DNA from: Paenibacillus alginolyticus DSM 5050 = NBRC 15375
GTDB lineage: Bacteria > Bacillota > Bacilli > Paenibacillales > NBRC-103111
Assembly (NCBI RefSeq): GCF_000422905.1
Contig: NZ_AUGY01000079.1
Coordinates: 1-38,710 of the forward strand
Length of the DNA: 38,710 nt
Reading direction: 5' to 3'
The position numbers and the translations under genes were made by a program. This document shows positions 6,835 to 15,500 of the stretch, piece by piece. Every line of letters begins with the position of its first letter. Position 1 is the first letter of the stretch. The notes beneath the pieces are model-generated. The model did not search any database. It saw nothing but the letters and a program-made list of their open reading frames with translations, and was not told the origin of the DNA.

Positions 6835-7130
6835 ACGTAAACTCACTCATTCGCAGGATTTCATCACTTTGGAATATAGCGACCGTATGGATATTAAGTT
6901 ATCACTACCTTAAGTTACCCTTTTTAGGCATACGGGAACAGAGGAACAGATGGAATATTTCCCCACATCATACTCTACTGCACGCATACTCCACAATCCC
7001 CTGGAGATTGACCATCCCAAGGCTCTACGGGTCGATAGCGTTTAGCGGATGGGTCTGTGCCCTTATGGATAACGAACTCGGTCCTCCGTGCTTTCTTTGT
7101 ATGAAGTCCTGCGAATGAATCAATTCACGT
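6835..7130. repeat. 296-bp inverted-repeat unit
   Basis: Positions 6835-6864 and 7101-7130 are imperfect inverted repeats of 30 bp with 25 matches, including an 11-bp perfect core around CATTCGCAGGA. The 236 bp between hold no ORF I can support. The unit directly follows the IS110 C-terminal remnant. It may be the noncoding right end of an IS110/IS1111-type element (where a bridge RNA could lie) or an unrelated miniature element. Confidence 0.55.
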
Positions 7131-7141
7131 TATTTTGAAGA

Positions 7142-7750
7142 TTAGGCAGCCTGAGTGTACGGAATGACCGTTTTTTCAGGAGTAAAAGACTCCTTGGAAT
7201 GCACCATGCCGATTAGGATTCGCGCCAGCTTTCCTAGCAATTTAAATATCGACTTCTGCTTACTCATATGTTTAACTTGCACATTATTCTCATGAAATTG
7301 CTTAAATACAGGGTTTGTACCCACTAATGTTAAGGTAGCCAGATACATATATTTTCGGAGTGTGGAATCTCCACGTTTGGAAAGTACAATCTGGCCCTTG
7401 CGCTTTCCAGACATGCTCTCTGCCAAATTTAAACCGGCTTTCCGTAGCAACTGACGACCGTGAGCGTACTGGTTCAAATTTCCCGCGCTAGCCAGAATTG
7501 CTGCAATATAGATTGTGCCCAAACCTTTAACGGAGCGAAGTTGGCTAGCAATTGGGATCTCACAGAGTAAACCTGCGATTTCTTGTGCTATTTCGTTCAA
7601 TATACCATCAATACGCTCGTACTCTACTAGTAAGCGATGCAGATCCTGTTTGGCCTCATTCAGCGCTACAGTTTCCCCCACGCTTTGTACGGCTTTAGAA
7701 AGTAGTTCAGCTGCTTGTTGGATACCCGTGGAGCCGCCAGCTCGTTTCAT
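7142..7750 (-). pseudogene. IS110-family transposase, C-terminal remnant
   Basis: About 200 residues covering the end of the linker and the Transposase_20 domain: IPIASQLRSVKGLGTIYIAAIL, AHGRQLLRKAGLNLAES and SGKRKGQIVLSKRGDSTLRKY, which carries the catalytic serine region of IS110 enzymes. The N-terminal DEDD domain is missing. The frame begins exactly where an IS630 reading frame stops being recognisable (near 7750), so the 5' part was replaced. Confidence 0.8.
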
Positions 7751-8475
7751 ATATTTTCGCCATCCTGGCGACGATGTTTTCTAGAAATGAATGAAACACT
7801 TGAGCATCATATTGTTCATGCTCCTCACAGTAGATTTCGCCTGTTTCGTAATCAAGGGTACCCATTAGTTTTGCGCCACGGTGCTGACCATAGGTCGGAA
7901 TGAGTTTTTGTTGACCTTTGGGGAACCATGTCTTGGCCAATGCTTGATAATCTCGAATCATACATTCATCCTCAAACAAGATCCGAGCAATTTCGCGATA
8001 ATGTAATTTTTTTTATCCCTTCAAAATCTCGTTTAAAACCTAAGCGATACAGCAGTTTCCTTGTGCCGCGATCAAAATATTCGACTTGGTATTGTTTTCC
8101 GATCCATTGTCGAACCAATCCCGATTCCCAATTCATATGTGCAGGAAAGCCAACATCGACTGGTCTCTTATTAATGATGGTCTGGTACAATTCTTGTTCT
8201 TGTTCTGATGTAAGACGAGTCGGGCGTCCTGGCGGTTGGTCCGGTTGTAACTCCTTTAATCCTTCTGTGCAGTATGCCCGAATGTAGGTACTCACGGTGC
8301 CTATATTACGATTCAGAATCTCTGTAATCCGTTTTCGGCTTTCTCCAGAAAGAAAGAGGAAGATACACTGGTAGCGTTCATACAGCCGTCTATCAATTGT
8401 TTCCTTCATTGCTTTTCTAGCTTCTTCCAACCTGATTGTTATATTATGGAATTCATTTGCTTTTGTTCTCGCCAT
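7751..8475 (-). pseudogene. IS630-family transposase, deleted and frameshifted
   Basis: The ATG at 8475 opens a helix-turn-helix/winged-helix N-terminus (ERYQCIFLFLSGESRKRITEIL; GRPTRLTSEQEQELYQTI). It then runs through LLYRLG and jumps to FKRDFEGIKK, seemingly losing about 20 residues. An A8 run (about 8008-8015 on the complementary strand) shifts the frame; in the new frame the DDE_3 domain resumes as ARILFEDECMIRDYQALAKTW, with the first catalytic Asp/Glu region. It ends at FLENIVARMAKIYE, before the LDNARIHH motif, where it joins the IS110 remnant. It is not functional. Confidence 0.8.
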
Positions 8476-8480
8476 TTTAA

Positions 8481-8690
8481 TCACTCTCTCCATAGGAAGT
8501 CTATATGGATATAATTAGATGTTTGTACAATGAATTTCATTAATGAATTATTTAGTACCGGATATATAGACGGATAAATCTTGAAGCTTATCATTTCATT
8601 TTCAGGTGTTTGGTCAATAAAACAATTGAACAGGTATCCATCGATTACAATTTTCTTTTCTTCCTTTTGGAATAACATCATCAGATACAC
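8481..8690 (-). pseudogene. Truncated small hypothetical gene cut by IS630
   Basis: About 65-69 residues, beginning near KEEKKIVIDGYLFNCFIDQ and TPENEMISFKIYP. It looks like the N-terminal half of a small soluble protein of the kind seen as single-gene units here. The reading frame ends right at the IS630 5' boundary, so the C-terminus was probably lost by that insertion. The start is uncertain (GTG at 8690 or one of two nearby ATGs). I do not recognise a function. Confidence 0.45.
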
Positions 8691-8710
8691 AATTTTGTAA
8701 ATACGATTTA

Positions 8711-8797
8711 GACTGCCCGAGGGAGCTCAATGAAAACGGGAACAGCTGCCGGCCACGGCGATCTGCTCCCGTTTTTGATTTCTTCTCTTCTTTAATT
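8711..8797. repeat. Cassette-type repeat element H
   Basis: Box a is CTGCCCGAGGGAGCTCAAT. The hairpin AAAACGGGAACAG/CTGCTCCCGTTTT has 12 of 13 pairs. A degenerate box b ending TTTAATTACGCAAAA follows. It marks the high-coordinate edge of the repeat-bearing region and lies upstream of the truncated ORF. Confidence 0.5.
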
Positions 8798-8905
8798 ACG
8801 CAAAATCGTGCTTCAAATGATCAAGTCTACGAGCGTCAAAAGCCGAACAAGGGCGGGCGTGTTACATCATTCTGATCGCGGCAGGTGTTTTTTATGCAAA
8901 ATTTT

Positions 8906-8936
8906 AAGCCAAGGAGTGCCACCACCCCCTTGGCTT
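8906..8936 (-). terminator. Candidate terminator after the SDR remnant
   Basis: There are 9-bp arms AAGCCAAGG/CCTTGGCTT (8906-8914, 8928-8936). On the minus strand the stem is followed by AAAATTTT, a weak tail. It would end the transcript of the SDR remnant and the binding-protein gene upstream. Confidence 0.45.
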
Positions 8937-8956
8937 TCATATAGTTGAAAAAAGAA

Positions 8957-9150
8957 TTAATCAAGAAATTTATACTGAGCCTTTTTGGGTTTAAATGTCC
9001 AACCTTGATCGTCATGATAAATCATCTGCTTACTCATTCCACCATCTATTGTAATATTTCCCCCGCGATGGAGCTGCCTGCATTACTGCAAAGGAACAGA
9101 ACCATTATGGCAATATCAAGCGGCTCTCCTACTATTCCGGCAGGATAGGG
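8957..9150 (-). pseudogene. Short-chain dehydrogenase, C-terminal remnant with frameshift
   Basis: Translating the minus strand gives PAGIVGEPLDIAIMVLFLC and then SNAGSSIAG, the C-terminal signature of a classical SDR (GEP-DIA---LFL-S). One base is missing in the G run near 9060. In the other frame it resumes as NITIDGGMSKQMIYHDDQG and ends in TAA at 8957. The Rossmann GxxxGxG and YxxxK parts are absent. It is a leftover of a deleted oxidoreductase just downstream of the binding-protein gene. Confidence 0.7.
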
Positions 9151-9159
9151 GCAGCCTTC

Positions 9160-11103
9160 TTAGTTCCGAAAAAACCATTGTTCACCAGCAAAATTTTGTG
9201 CGATCCCCCACCCCTTATCCGTAAAATTACCGATTTTCTCGTTTACAGCGACTGGAGCGACAATGTCTTCACTATGAATATAATACCAATAGTTTTCACC
9301 GATATTTTTTCTAATATCTTCACGTTTCCTGAGTGCCTCCTGCAGGGGGAGCTCCCTTAGCTTAAAAATTGCATTAAATAGTGCCTTGGCTTCCGCAGGC
9401 GGCTCCTCTCCCTGTTTTCCCGAGGTATTCCACCATTTGTCCCATAATGGCGCCCACAAATTTTGCCCCCATTCCTGCCTCGCCCATTGTACAGGTCCAG
9501 GAGTGAACATGATCGTTGCTTGCAATTGGTTCGACTGTACCCGTGAGTTCCATAGAGAGTTCTCAATTTTCTTCAGCGTTACTTGAAGGCCGACTTCCTT
9601 CCATTGCTCCACGACCAATTCACCAAGCTGAATAAAGTCATCATAATAAGAAGAAACTTCGAACGGGATGATCAATTTCTTGCCTTCCGGCCCTAGACGA
9701 AAACCATCAGGACCCTTGACCAAGCCCATCTCGTCTAGAAGACGGCCCGCTTCTTCCAAATTCCGGTCTGTGCCTTCGATTGAAGATGGTTTAGCAAATC
9801 CTAAAAAAATCGAGTTGACGAATTCTTTTTTGTTCAATGCTAAATTGAGCGCTTTACGGAACCGCACATCTCTAACAACCTGTCTCCAAACCGGATCCTC
9901 ATATGTTAAATTCAAGTGGATGTCATTAGCCGTCCGATGGAGCTTATTGATATACACCTTATAATGGCCCTTCTTCTCATTTTCCTTCAGCATGGCCACC
10001 TTAGGGATCGTAACGTACTCGTACGAATGATCCACTTCGCCGCCCATCACTTTCAGGACGGCCGTTTCGACATTTTGAACCATGGTGCTTTCCAATTTGT
10101 CTATATACGGAAGCTGATTCCCTTTCGCATCAATCTTAAAATAGTACGGATTCCGTTCGAATTCGATGACCGTTCCGGCTTTAACCTGCATATACGGGCT
10201 TAGCACCGGGAATCCCACTGCCTTCGGCTGCGTGCTTTCGATGTTCAGAACATCCTTACTCGTAAATAGCTTCGTCCATTCTCCTGGGCCGAAACCCGCT
10301 TCCTTGATAAGAGGCTCCAGCTTTTCCAGCGGTGTGTATTTTACATGGTATTTTTGCAAAAAATGCTTCGGCTTTAAAAAATCCGTATAGCCTCTCCAGC
10401 CTTGGACAGCTAACTGCATTAGGAATCCACCGTAAGGGTGATCAAAGCTTATTTTAAACGTGTTGTTATCGAGCACTGTGAAGGTCAATGGTTTGTCGTC
10501 CGCATAAGCTGTCGATTTGAGCCAGAGCGGAAAAGTTGTCGTCAATTCTTTGTTGAACAGTACGTCCTCGACAGCAAATCTGACATCGTCAACTGTTACC
10601 AATTCCCCATCAGACCATCTCATACCTTCGCGCAGCGTAAAAGTGAATTCTTTTTGATCGTCACTTACTTTGTAGGCTTTAAGGACGTTCGGGGTTATTT
10701 CTTCCCCCATTAATCCAGGGCTGTTTACGAGCGGTTCATTCTCGATAGTAAAGATGTCCGAATCTGAAATCGGGTCCGTTCTTACGGTTCTTAGCTTGCC
10801 TCCATAAGTGCCGATCTCATAGTTTAATGCATCTTTCGGAAGCTCGTTCGTCAATTTAGGTTCCTTAGGGAGCCGCTCCTGAACAGGCGGCAGTCCTATG
10901 CCATCAAGATAAGGGGATTGCTTGAAGGCTGACGGGGCGGCCGTCTCTTCCACTTTGCTAGAAGCCGGTCCGGATGTTGTTTCTTTCTGGTTCGTCTCTT
11001 GAGTCATTTCATTTCCCATAGGGGTAGAACGGCATCCGGCTAAGGAGAAGGCCACTATCAGTATCGCACTAGTCATCATTAACACCAGTCGTCTTCGCTT
11101 CAC
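9160..11103 (-). CDS. Extracellular solute-binding protein, family 5 (lipoprotein)
   Basis: A 647-residue precursor with an N-terminal KRRR, a hydrophobic stretch and the lipobox LAGC (Cys about residue 24), so it is a membrane-anchored lipoprotein on the outer face. The body is SBP_bac_5: FTFTLREGMRWSDGELVTVDDV and VRFRKALNLALNKKEFVN are typical. At about 650 residues it is longer than classical OppA and is a clear paralogue of the protein at 32124-34085. No permease or ATPase gene adjoins it, so it probably shares a transporter, perhaps the one at 27.8-32 kb. The start is GTG with AGGAGGG nine bases upstream. The neighbouring oxidoreductases suggest a sugar-like ligand rather than a peptide. 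Confidence 0.9.
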   Translation of the reverse strand: MKRRRLVLMMTSAILIVAFSLAGCRSTPMGNEMTQETNQKETTSGPASSKVEETAAPSAFKQSPYLDGIGLPPVQERLPKEPKLTNELPKDALNYEIGTYGGKLRTVRTDPISDSDIFTIENEPLVNSPGLMGEEITPNVLKAYKVSDDQKEFTFTLREGMRWSDGELVTVDDVRFAVEDVLFNKELTTTFPLWLKSTAYADDKPLTFTVLDNNTFKISFDHPYGGFLMQLAVQGWRGYTDFLKPKHFLQKYHVKYTPLEKLEPLIKEAGFGPGEWTKLFTSKDVLNIESTQPKAVGFPVLSPYMQVKAGTVIEFERNPYYFKIDAKGNQLPYIDKLESTMVQNVETAVLKVMGGEVDHSYEYVTIPKVAMLKENEKKGHYKVYINKLHRTANDIHLNLTYEDPVWRQVVRDVRFRKALNLALNKKEFVNSIFLGFAKPSSIEGTDRNLEEAGRLLDEMGLVKGPDGFRLGPEGKKLIIPFEVSSYYDDFIQLGELVVEQWKEVGLQVTLKKIENSLWNSRVQSNQLQATIMFTPGPVQWARQEWGQNLWAPLWDKWWNTSGKQGEEPPAEAKALFNAIFKLRELPLQEALRKREDIRKNIGENYWYYIHSEDIVAPVAVNEKIGNFTDKGWGIAQNFAGEQWFFRN

Positions 11104-11153
11104 TTGGTTTCCCTCCTTCCTACCCAGCGATATCTGAGATAGAGCAGGACCGA

Positions 11154-12260
11154 TTACATCATAAAATGCGGATCTCCATGCAGTGGCGGCAAAGGGTGCG
11201 GCCGGATTACTTCTCCGCCTCGTTCGTACGATTCCTGCACAGCATGAACGTACTCCAGTACGGCAAGTGCGTCTCTTCCACTGGCACGGAGCTGTTCGAA
11301 GGCAACTTTATTCTCGACATCCTCCAGAAAGGCATGAAGACGGTTATGGAACGTCCGGTTAAAATCGTTCGTTCCGAAGTGAGTAACCTCGGGCTCAGGT
11401 TGAACGCTTATAGGGGCGATCCCTTTGGTCGCTTTCCAGAAAGAAACCTTTTCCACACAATTCTCAATACAAAATGTTCCACGCGATCCTGCCACTTCCA
11501 GGCTCCACCAGCCCCCTAAGCCATACACCGTATCTCCTCTTTGGCTCAGCAGGTACCCCACGCCTCCGTTTGCGAATTTCACGTGAATGCTGTTGATCGA
11601 GACCATGACATCACCTGCGCTCCGGCGGAAGCCGGGTCGGTCGGAGAAGGTTTGAATGTGCGTAATTTCCCCGCAGAAATGCCTCATCACACTGAAAGGA
11701 TGGGTCAGGAACGCCCGCATATGGAAATACGGATGACCTTTGATCTTAGGAGAATTGGCAAGCGCGTAGTTCATTTCTCCACCGTTGAAGCCCATCTTAG
11801 CCAGACAGTATACAAGCTCCCCGACGTCGCCGCTATCCATATATTGCTTCGCCTTTTCAGCAGGCGAGGTAAAATAATGGTTGAGGTTGCATCCAAGATA
11901 GACCCGCTGTTTCTCCGCAAATGCTACCAGGTCACGGGCTTCGCGGACATCATGGCAAAGCGGCTTCTCGACCAATACGTGCTTGCCATAGCCGATAGCC
12001 TCCATGGCGGGCTCAAAATGCCAGCTCCCATTATCGATACCTCCGGTCGTGATATCGACGATCTTCAGATCCTGCTCGCCTTCGATCATATCCTTCACGC
12101 TATAATAGGCCTTCACGCCGAATCTCTCTGCAGATGCGTCCGCCCTCTCCTTCACCACGTCGCAAACGGCGACCACTTCCGCCAAATCGTCTTCTTTATA
12201 GCAAGCCGCATGGTTATTTCCGATCCCGTTCATACCGACAATACCAATCTTAACTGCCAT
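11154..12260 (-). CDS. Gfo/Idh/MocA family oxidoreductase (1)
   Basis: About 368 residues. The N-terminal Rossmann motif is GIVGMNGIGNNHAACY, with VAVCDVVKERA ending strand 2 and HVLVEKPL the family's conserved EKP with catalytic Lys. The C-terminal beta-sheet domain follows. It should use NAD(P) to oxidise or reduce a sugar, inositol or sugar derivative in the cytoplasm. It resembles the oxidoreductases at 20211 and 23621 more than its neighbour at 12300 (shared LGCNLNH..FT.PA.KAKQ). The ATG at 12260 is preferred because AAGGAA lies 10 bases upstream. It is 50 bp upstream of the binding-protein gene, probably in one operon. Confidence 0.9.
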   Translation of the reverse strand: MAVKIGIVGMNGIGNNHAACYKEDDLAEVVAVCDVVKERADASAERFGVKAYYSVKDMIEGEQDLKIVDITTGGIDNGSWHFEPAMEAIGYGKHVLVEKPLCHDVREARDLVAFAEKQRVYLGCNLNHYFTSPAEKAKQYMDSGDVGELVYCLAKMGFNGGEMNYALANSPKIKGHPYFHMRAFLTHPFSVMRHFCGEITHIQTFSDRPGFRRSAGDVMVSINSIHVKFANGGVGYLLSQRGDTVYGLGGWWSLEVAGSRGTFCIENCVEKVSFWKATKGIAPISVQPEPEVTHFGTNDFNRTFHNRLHAFLEDVENKVAFEQLRASGRDALAVLEYVHAVQESYERGGEVIRPHPLPPLHGDPHFMM

Positions 12261-12299
12261 AATTAGCACGTTCCTTTCCTTTTTCCTTATGGTTACCGC

Positions 12300-13364
12300 T
12301 TACACTTTTGCGATCGAAGGATCATCGAGACGAACACGACGTCCATCACGACTGGAAACATAGCTGGCCAAAACCATACGTAAGGAAGTCCTTCCTTCTT
12401 CCGCAGTCGCGATAGGGCCACGTTCCCCTCGTAAAAATTCGGCGAGCGGCTTCGCTAACCCGCGAATCCGATGCCCGTGATTAGGCGGGCTGTCTATCTC
12501 GCTTGCCATCCAGACGCGCGTTTGCGCATCGTAACGCTTCAACCCAGCCAGATGATCCGGACGCGGCACATTACAGCTGGGAACATCGCCGTAATTTTGC
12601 ACGATGGTTCCACGTTCGCAAATAATCTCCATGGTGTTCTCCGCTGCCAAACAAGTGAATGAACAATTCACCTCGGCAAGCGGGCCGTCCGGATAACGGT
12701 AGATCACAATTCCGTTGTCATTCGGGATGCGGGGATTATACAGTGATGCCACTTCAGCTGTAACGCTCTCCGGCACACCTAGCAAAAATTGAAAGAAATC
12801 AACCGGATGGGAAGAGTCATCCGCCCATATATCCCGATTGTGCACGGGGTCTACATGCCACGAGTCGGCAAATTCGGCTTGAAGCCCCATAGGAAGCCCA
12901 TGTCTTCGCCTAACCATAAACACCTTCCCGAGCTCTCCGCTCTCCAGCCATTTCTTCATTTGCAGATTTTGAGGATCCACCCGCATTTGCCAAGCAACCG
13001 TAAAGGGTACGGAGTGCTTATGTACCGCCTCCACAATGCGATCCGCCTCGCTCATCGTTAGAGCCATCGGCTTTTGCAAAACAATCGCTTTACCGTGAGC
13101 AGCCGCCAGTTCAGCCAGATCCGCATGCATAGATGTTTCCGACGCGATGACTACAGCCTGTATGTCGTTACGAAGGAGCAACTCCTCAGCACTCGCGCAA
13201 ATATCGAGTCCGTAAGCGGACTTGGCGGTATTCAACCTTGCGGGATCATGATCCCAGCCTGCCACAACTTTTATGCCGTACGCTGGATTTCTCCATTCAT
13301 CGCAGTAAGCGTTCACATGTCCGTGGGCAAAGCCCAGGATGCCCAAACCAATCGTTTTCTCCAT
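12300..13364 (-). CDS. Gfo/Idh/MocA family oxidoreductase (2)
   Basis: About 354 residues. It opens IGLGILGFAHGHVNAY (dinucleotide-binding turn, with FAHGH in place of the usual G-x-x-H) and has IVLQKPMALT at the EKP position, where Glu is replaced by Gln. The later WHVDPVHNRDIW and HPVDFFQFLLG are typical of the family's substrate domain. The start ATG at 13364 follows GGAGGG. The gene precedes oxidoreductase 1 by about 40 bp, so the two are probably co-transcribed. The substrate is unknown. Divergence from the other three copies suggests a different step in the pathway. Confidence 0.88.
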   Translation of the reverse strand: MEKTIGLGILGFAHGHVNAYCDEWRNPAYGIKVVAGWDHDPARLNTAKSAYGLDICASAEELLLRNDIQAVVIASETSMHADLAELAAAHGKAIVLQKPMALTMSEADRIVEAVHKHSVPFTVAWQMRVDPQNLQMKKWLESGELGKVFMVRRRHGLPMGLQAEFADSWHVDPVHNRDIWADDSSHPVDFFQFLLGVPESVTAEVASLYNPRIPNDNGIVIYRYPDGPLAEVNCSFTCLAAENTMEIICERGTIVQNYGDVPSCNVPRPDHLAGLKRYDAQTRVWMASEIDSPPNHGHRIRGLAKPLAEFLRGERGPIATAEEGRTSLRMVLASYVSSRDGRRVRLDDPSIAKV

Positions 13365-13525
13365 CGAATTCCCTCCATTCTGCATGCCAGACTAGCGATA
13401 TTATCAAATCATTGCTTATTCCCTATCCCCATCATAAACAACTTGCGAACAACATTCATTGTCGATCAAGACAAAAGTAGTTTCGATTAAGCCAAACATA
13501 TTCCGCTGATTCGTATCCCTGCAAC

Positions 13526-14449
13526 CTAACCCGCCGCCATTTTATCGATAAATCGCTTAATATGCTCATAAGCACCGCGATCCTTCTTCATTGCATAAAA
13601 TCGCAGCGCATCCAAGCTTTTGAACAAAGTGGCATATAGAAACCTTTCCTCAAAGCTATCGATCCGGCCCCCCATCTCATGGGTATACTCACGGAACAGA
13701 TGAGAAAACTGCAGCTCCGGCGTCCACATCTCCATCGTGGCAATATCGAAGACGAAGTCGCCGTACATTCCCATCTCCCAGTCTACAATGCCAGTAATCC
13801 GCTTTCCGTCCGAGATGATGTTCCCCACATGAAAATCTCCGTGCACCAAATAACGTTCCTCCGGAACAAATTCCGCTAATTCGGCCATCCGCGAATACCA
13901 TGCTTCGAAATAGTCCTGTTCCAAAATCCCGGCTTTGAACAGTTGCTTCCAGCCGTACCAGAAACCACTCCCAGTCTCATCAAAAAATAACTCCAGAAAT
14001 TCGCTCCAGCTGCCGCACATGCCGTTTCCTTCCGAATTTATCATTCCATAACCGCCATGTTCCGGCAGCGACAGCTGTTGAAACTGAGCGAATTGATTCA
14101 GCAAATCCGGAATCACATATCGAATTTGGGATAGCTGCATGCTTTGAAGTGATTGACCGGGTGCTCTGATGGAAATACAGTAAGAGAGCTCGCCATATAA
14201 GCCCGTATCCACTATGGACGGAATGGAGCTTCGCAGAGATGGGAACCTTCCGCACAACCATTGTTCTTTGGCAAAGCCTTCCCCCTTGTTGTTGAAACGA
14301 ATGACATAATCCAGCCCACGATGCTGAAAATAATAAGCTCGGCTTAACTCGCCCTGCTCAATCGGCTGTACCGCTGTCATATCGCACTGATAATAATTGC
14401 TCAAAAAGCTTCGAGCGCCGGCTGCATCCATATTTGCCTTTATTGCCAT
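13526..14449 (-). CDS. APH-fold phosphotransferase
   Basis: 307 residues of the aminoglycoside/choline phosphotransferase fold. The catalytic loop is YLVHGDFHVGN (HGD....N, Asp as base) and the metal-binding IVDWEMGMYGD follows about 20 residues later. It would phosphorylate a small hydroxylated molecule with ATP in the cytoplasm. Given its position among sugar oxidoreductases, a sugar kinase role is as likely as antibiotic resistance. The ATG at 14449 has GGGAGGAG nine bases upstream. It is 90 bp downstream of the PhyH gene, whose terminator lies between them, so it may have its own promoter. Confidence 0.85.
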   Translation of the reverse strand: MAIKANMDAAGARSFLSNYYQCDMTAVQPIEQGELSRAYYFQHRGLDYVIRFNNKGEGFAKEQWLCGRFPSLRSSIPSIVDTGLYGELSYCISIRAPGQSLQSMQLSQIRYVIPDLLNQFAQFQQLSLPEHGGYGMINSEGNGMCGSWSEFLELFFDETGSGFWYGWKQLFKAGILEQDYFEAWYSRMAELAEFVPEERYLVHGDFHVGNIISDGKRITGIVDWEMGMYGDFVFDIATMEMWTPELQFSHLFREYTHEMGGRIDSFEERFLYATLFKSLDALRFYAMKKDRGAYEHIKRFIDKMAAG

Positions 14450-14500
14450 TGGAATCCACTCCTCCCAGCATATAACGTCGTTTATTTGACAAAGGAAAGC

Positions 14501-14524
14501 CCCGCATACGCTCGTATGCAGGGT
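14501..14524 (-). terminator. Terminator after the PhyH gene
   Basis: CCCTGCATAC pairs with GTATGCGGGG (one wobble, 4-nt loop). On the minus strand the stem is followed by a T-rich CTTTCCTTTG. It lies 15 bp past the PhyH stop. Confidence 0.6.
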
Positions 14525-14539
14525 TATGAATCAACCGGC

Positions 14540-15352
14540 TTATTTCTGATAGGTCACTGGAAAGCTTTCGCCTGTAATGATTTCACCGGGCTTTACATGA
14601 ATGTGGGGCTCCATGGGATGATTTCCGGTCGGCGCGAAATACGTGTGCCCTGGCATATAGTGCACAGCAATGGCGCGACGTTTGCGTTCCGAGCGGTTGG
14701 TCGGGCTTCCATGCCAGGTCAGAGAGTGATGATAACCGACCTGTCCCTTCTTAATCTCGAACGGGACAGCCTCTACACTCACCTCGGAAGGCAGCAGTTC
14801 CGGCTGCTTGTGTACAGGTTTAAAGTCGGGGGAGCTGCTTAAATATTTTTGATGATTGCCCCATTTGTGACTTCCCGGCACCATCCACATACAGCCATTC
14901 TCAATTACAGCGTCATCGAGCGCTACCCATGCGCTGACAAGATCGGCCGGCTGAATAACAGGCCACAGTGGGTGATCTTGATGCCAGTGCGTCGGACCGC
15001 CCGTCACCGGAGGTTTGTATTGAATCTGATCGTGCCAAATGCGAAGGGTATCGGTCCGGCACAGCTGCGCCACTTCCTCGCAGATCGTCGGGTTCTTGGC
15101 ATGATCGAGGTATACTTCACTGGCCATCCAAATATTGACGATCTGAACGACGGTTTCTTTCTTCGTAATCGTCATGCCGTAATGCGAATTGTCCAGCATG
15201 TTGCGGTTCAGAATCGGCTGCTTCACGCTTTTGCCTTCCATGACGTTATCCAGTTCTTCCCGAAGCCGCTCGACCTCCTCGTCAGAAAGGACGACCCCTC
15301 CCTTAATAAAACCATCTTGATCAAATTGTTTGATTTGTTCAGCCGTCAACAT
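14540..15352 (-). CDS. Phytanoyl-CoA dioxygenase (PhyH) family protein
   Basis: 270 residues. The iron-binding H-x-D is in PTHWHQDHPLW (His124, Asp126) and the distal His is in TWHGS (His214), followed by an Arg-rich segment that can hold 2-oxoglutarate. The full facial triad is present, so it should be an active Fe(II)/2-oxoglutarate oxygenase. Family members hydroxylate lipids, sugars, nucleosides or small amines, and the substrate cannot be read here. The ATG has GAGGAGG nine bases upstream. It is transcribed divergently from an AraC regulator 148 bp away, which probably controls it. Confidence 0.9.
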   Translation of the reverse strand: MLTAEQIKQFDQDGFIKGGVVLSDEEVERLREELDNVMEGKSVKQPILNRNMLDNSHYGMTITKKETVVQIVNIWMASEVYLDHAKNPTICEEVAQLCRTDTLRIWHDQIQYKPPVTGGPTHWHQDHPLWPVIQPADLVSAWVALDDAVIENGCMWMVPGSHKWGNHQKYLSSSPDFKPVHKQPELLPSEVSVEAVPFEIKKGQVGYHHSLTWHGSPTNRSERKRRAIAVHYMPGHTYFAPTGNHPMEPHIHVKPGEIITGESFPVTYQK

Positions 15353-15500
15353 GTACTCATTCCTCCTCGATATGTTCTATGTTTTTATCATAGCAAGCCG
15401 CTACCCTGGAGTCGTTAGAGATTTGCAAGTAATAGTTGCACTTTTCACAGATCCTATGAAAGAATAAGGGAAGCATACTTCCGCCTAAGGAGGCGTTGTC
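15353..15500. promoter_or_regulatory. Divergent promoter region PhyH / AraC
   Basis: 148 bp shared between two start codons, with strong ribosome sites at both ends. On the minus strand a TATGAT sits near 15385-15395 without a good -35 box, as expected of an activator-dependent promoter. On the plus strand TTGCAC near 15433 is a possible -35. This is the likely target of the AraC protein. No operator repeat is obvious. Confidence 0.4.

Noticed and set aside
11541..12266. 241-residue plus-strand ORF over oxidoreductase 1
   Set aside because: Antisense shadow of a complete Gfo/Idh/MocA gene in GC-rich DNA.
13526..14449. APH-fold gene as an antibiotic-resistance determinant
   Set aside because: The motif set is generic to the fold, and the context is a sugar-catabolic cluster, so resistance is not supported.
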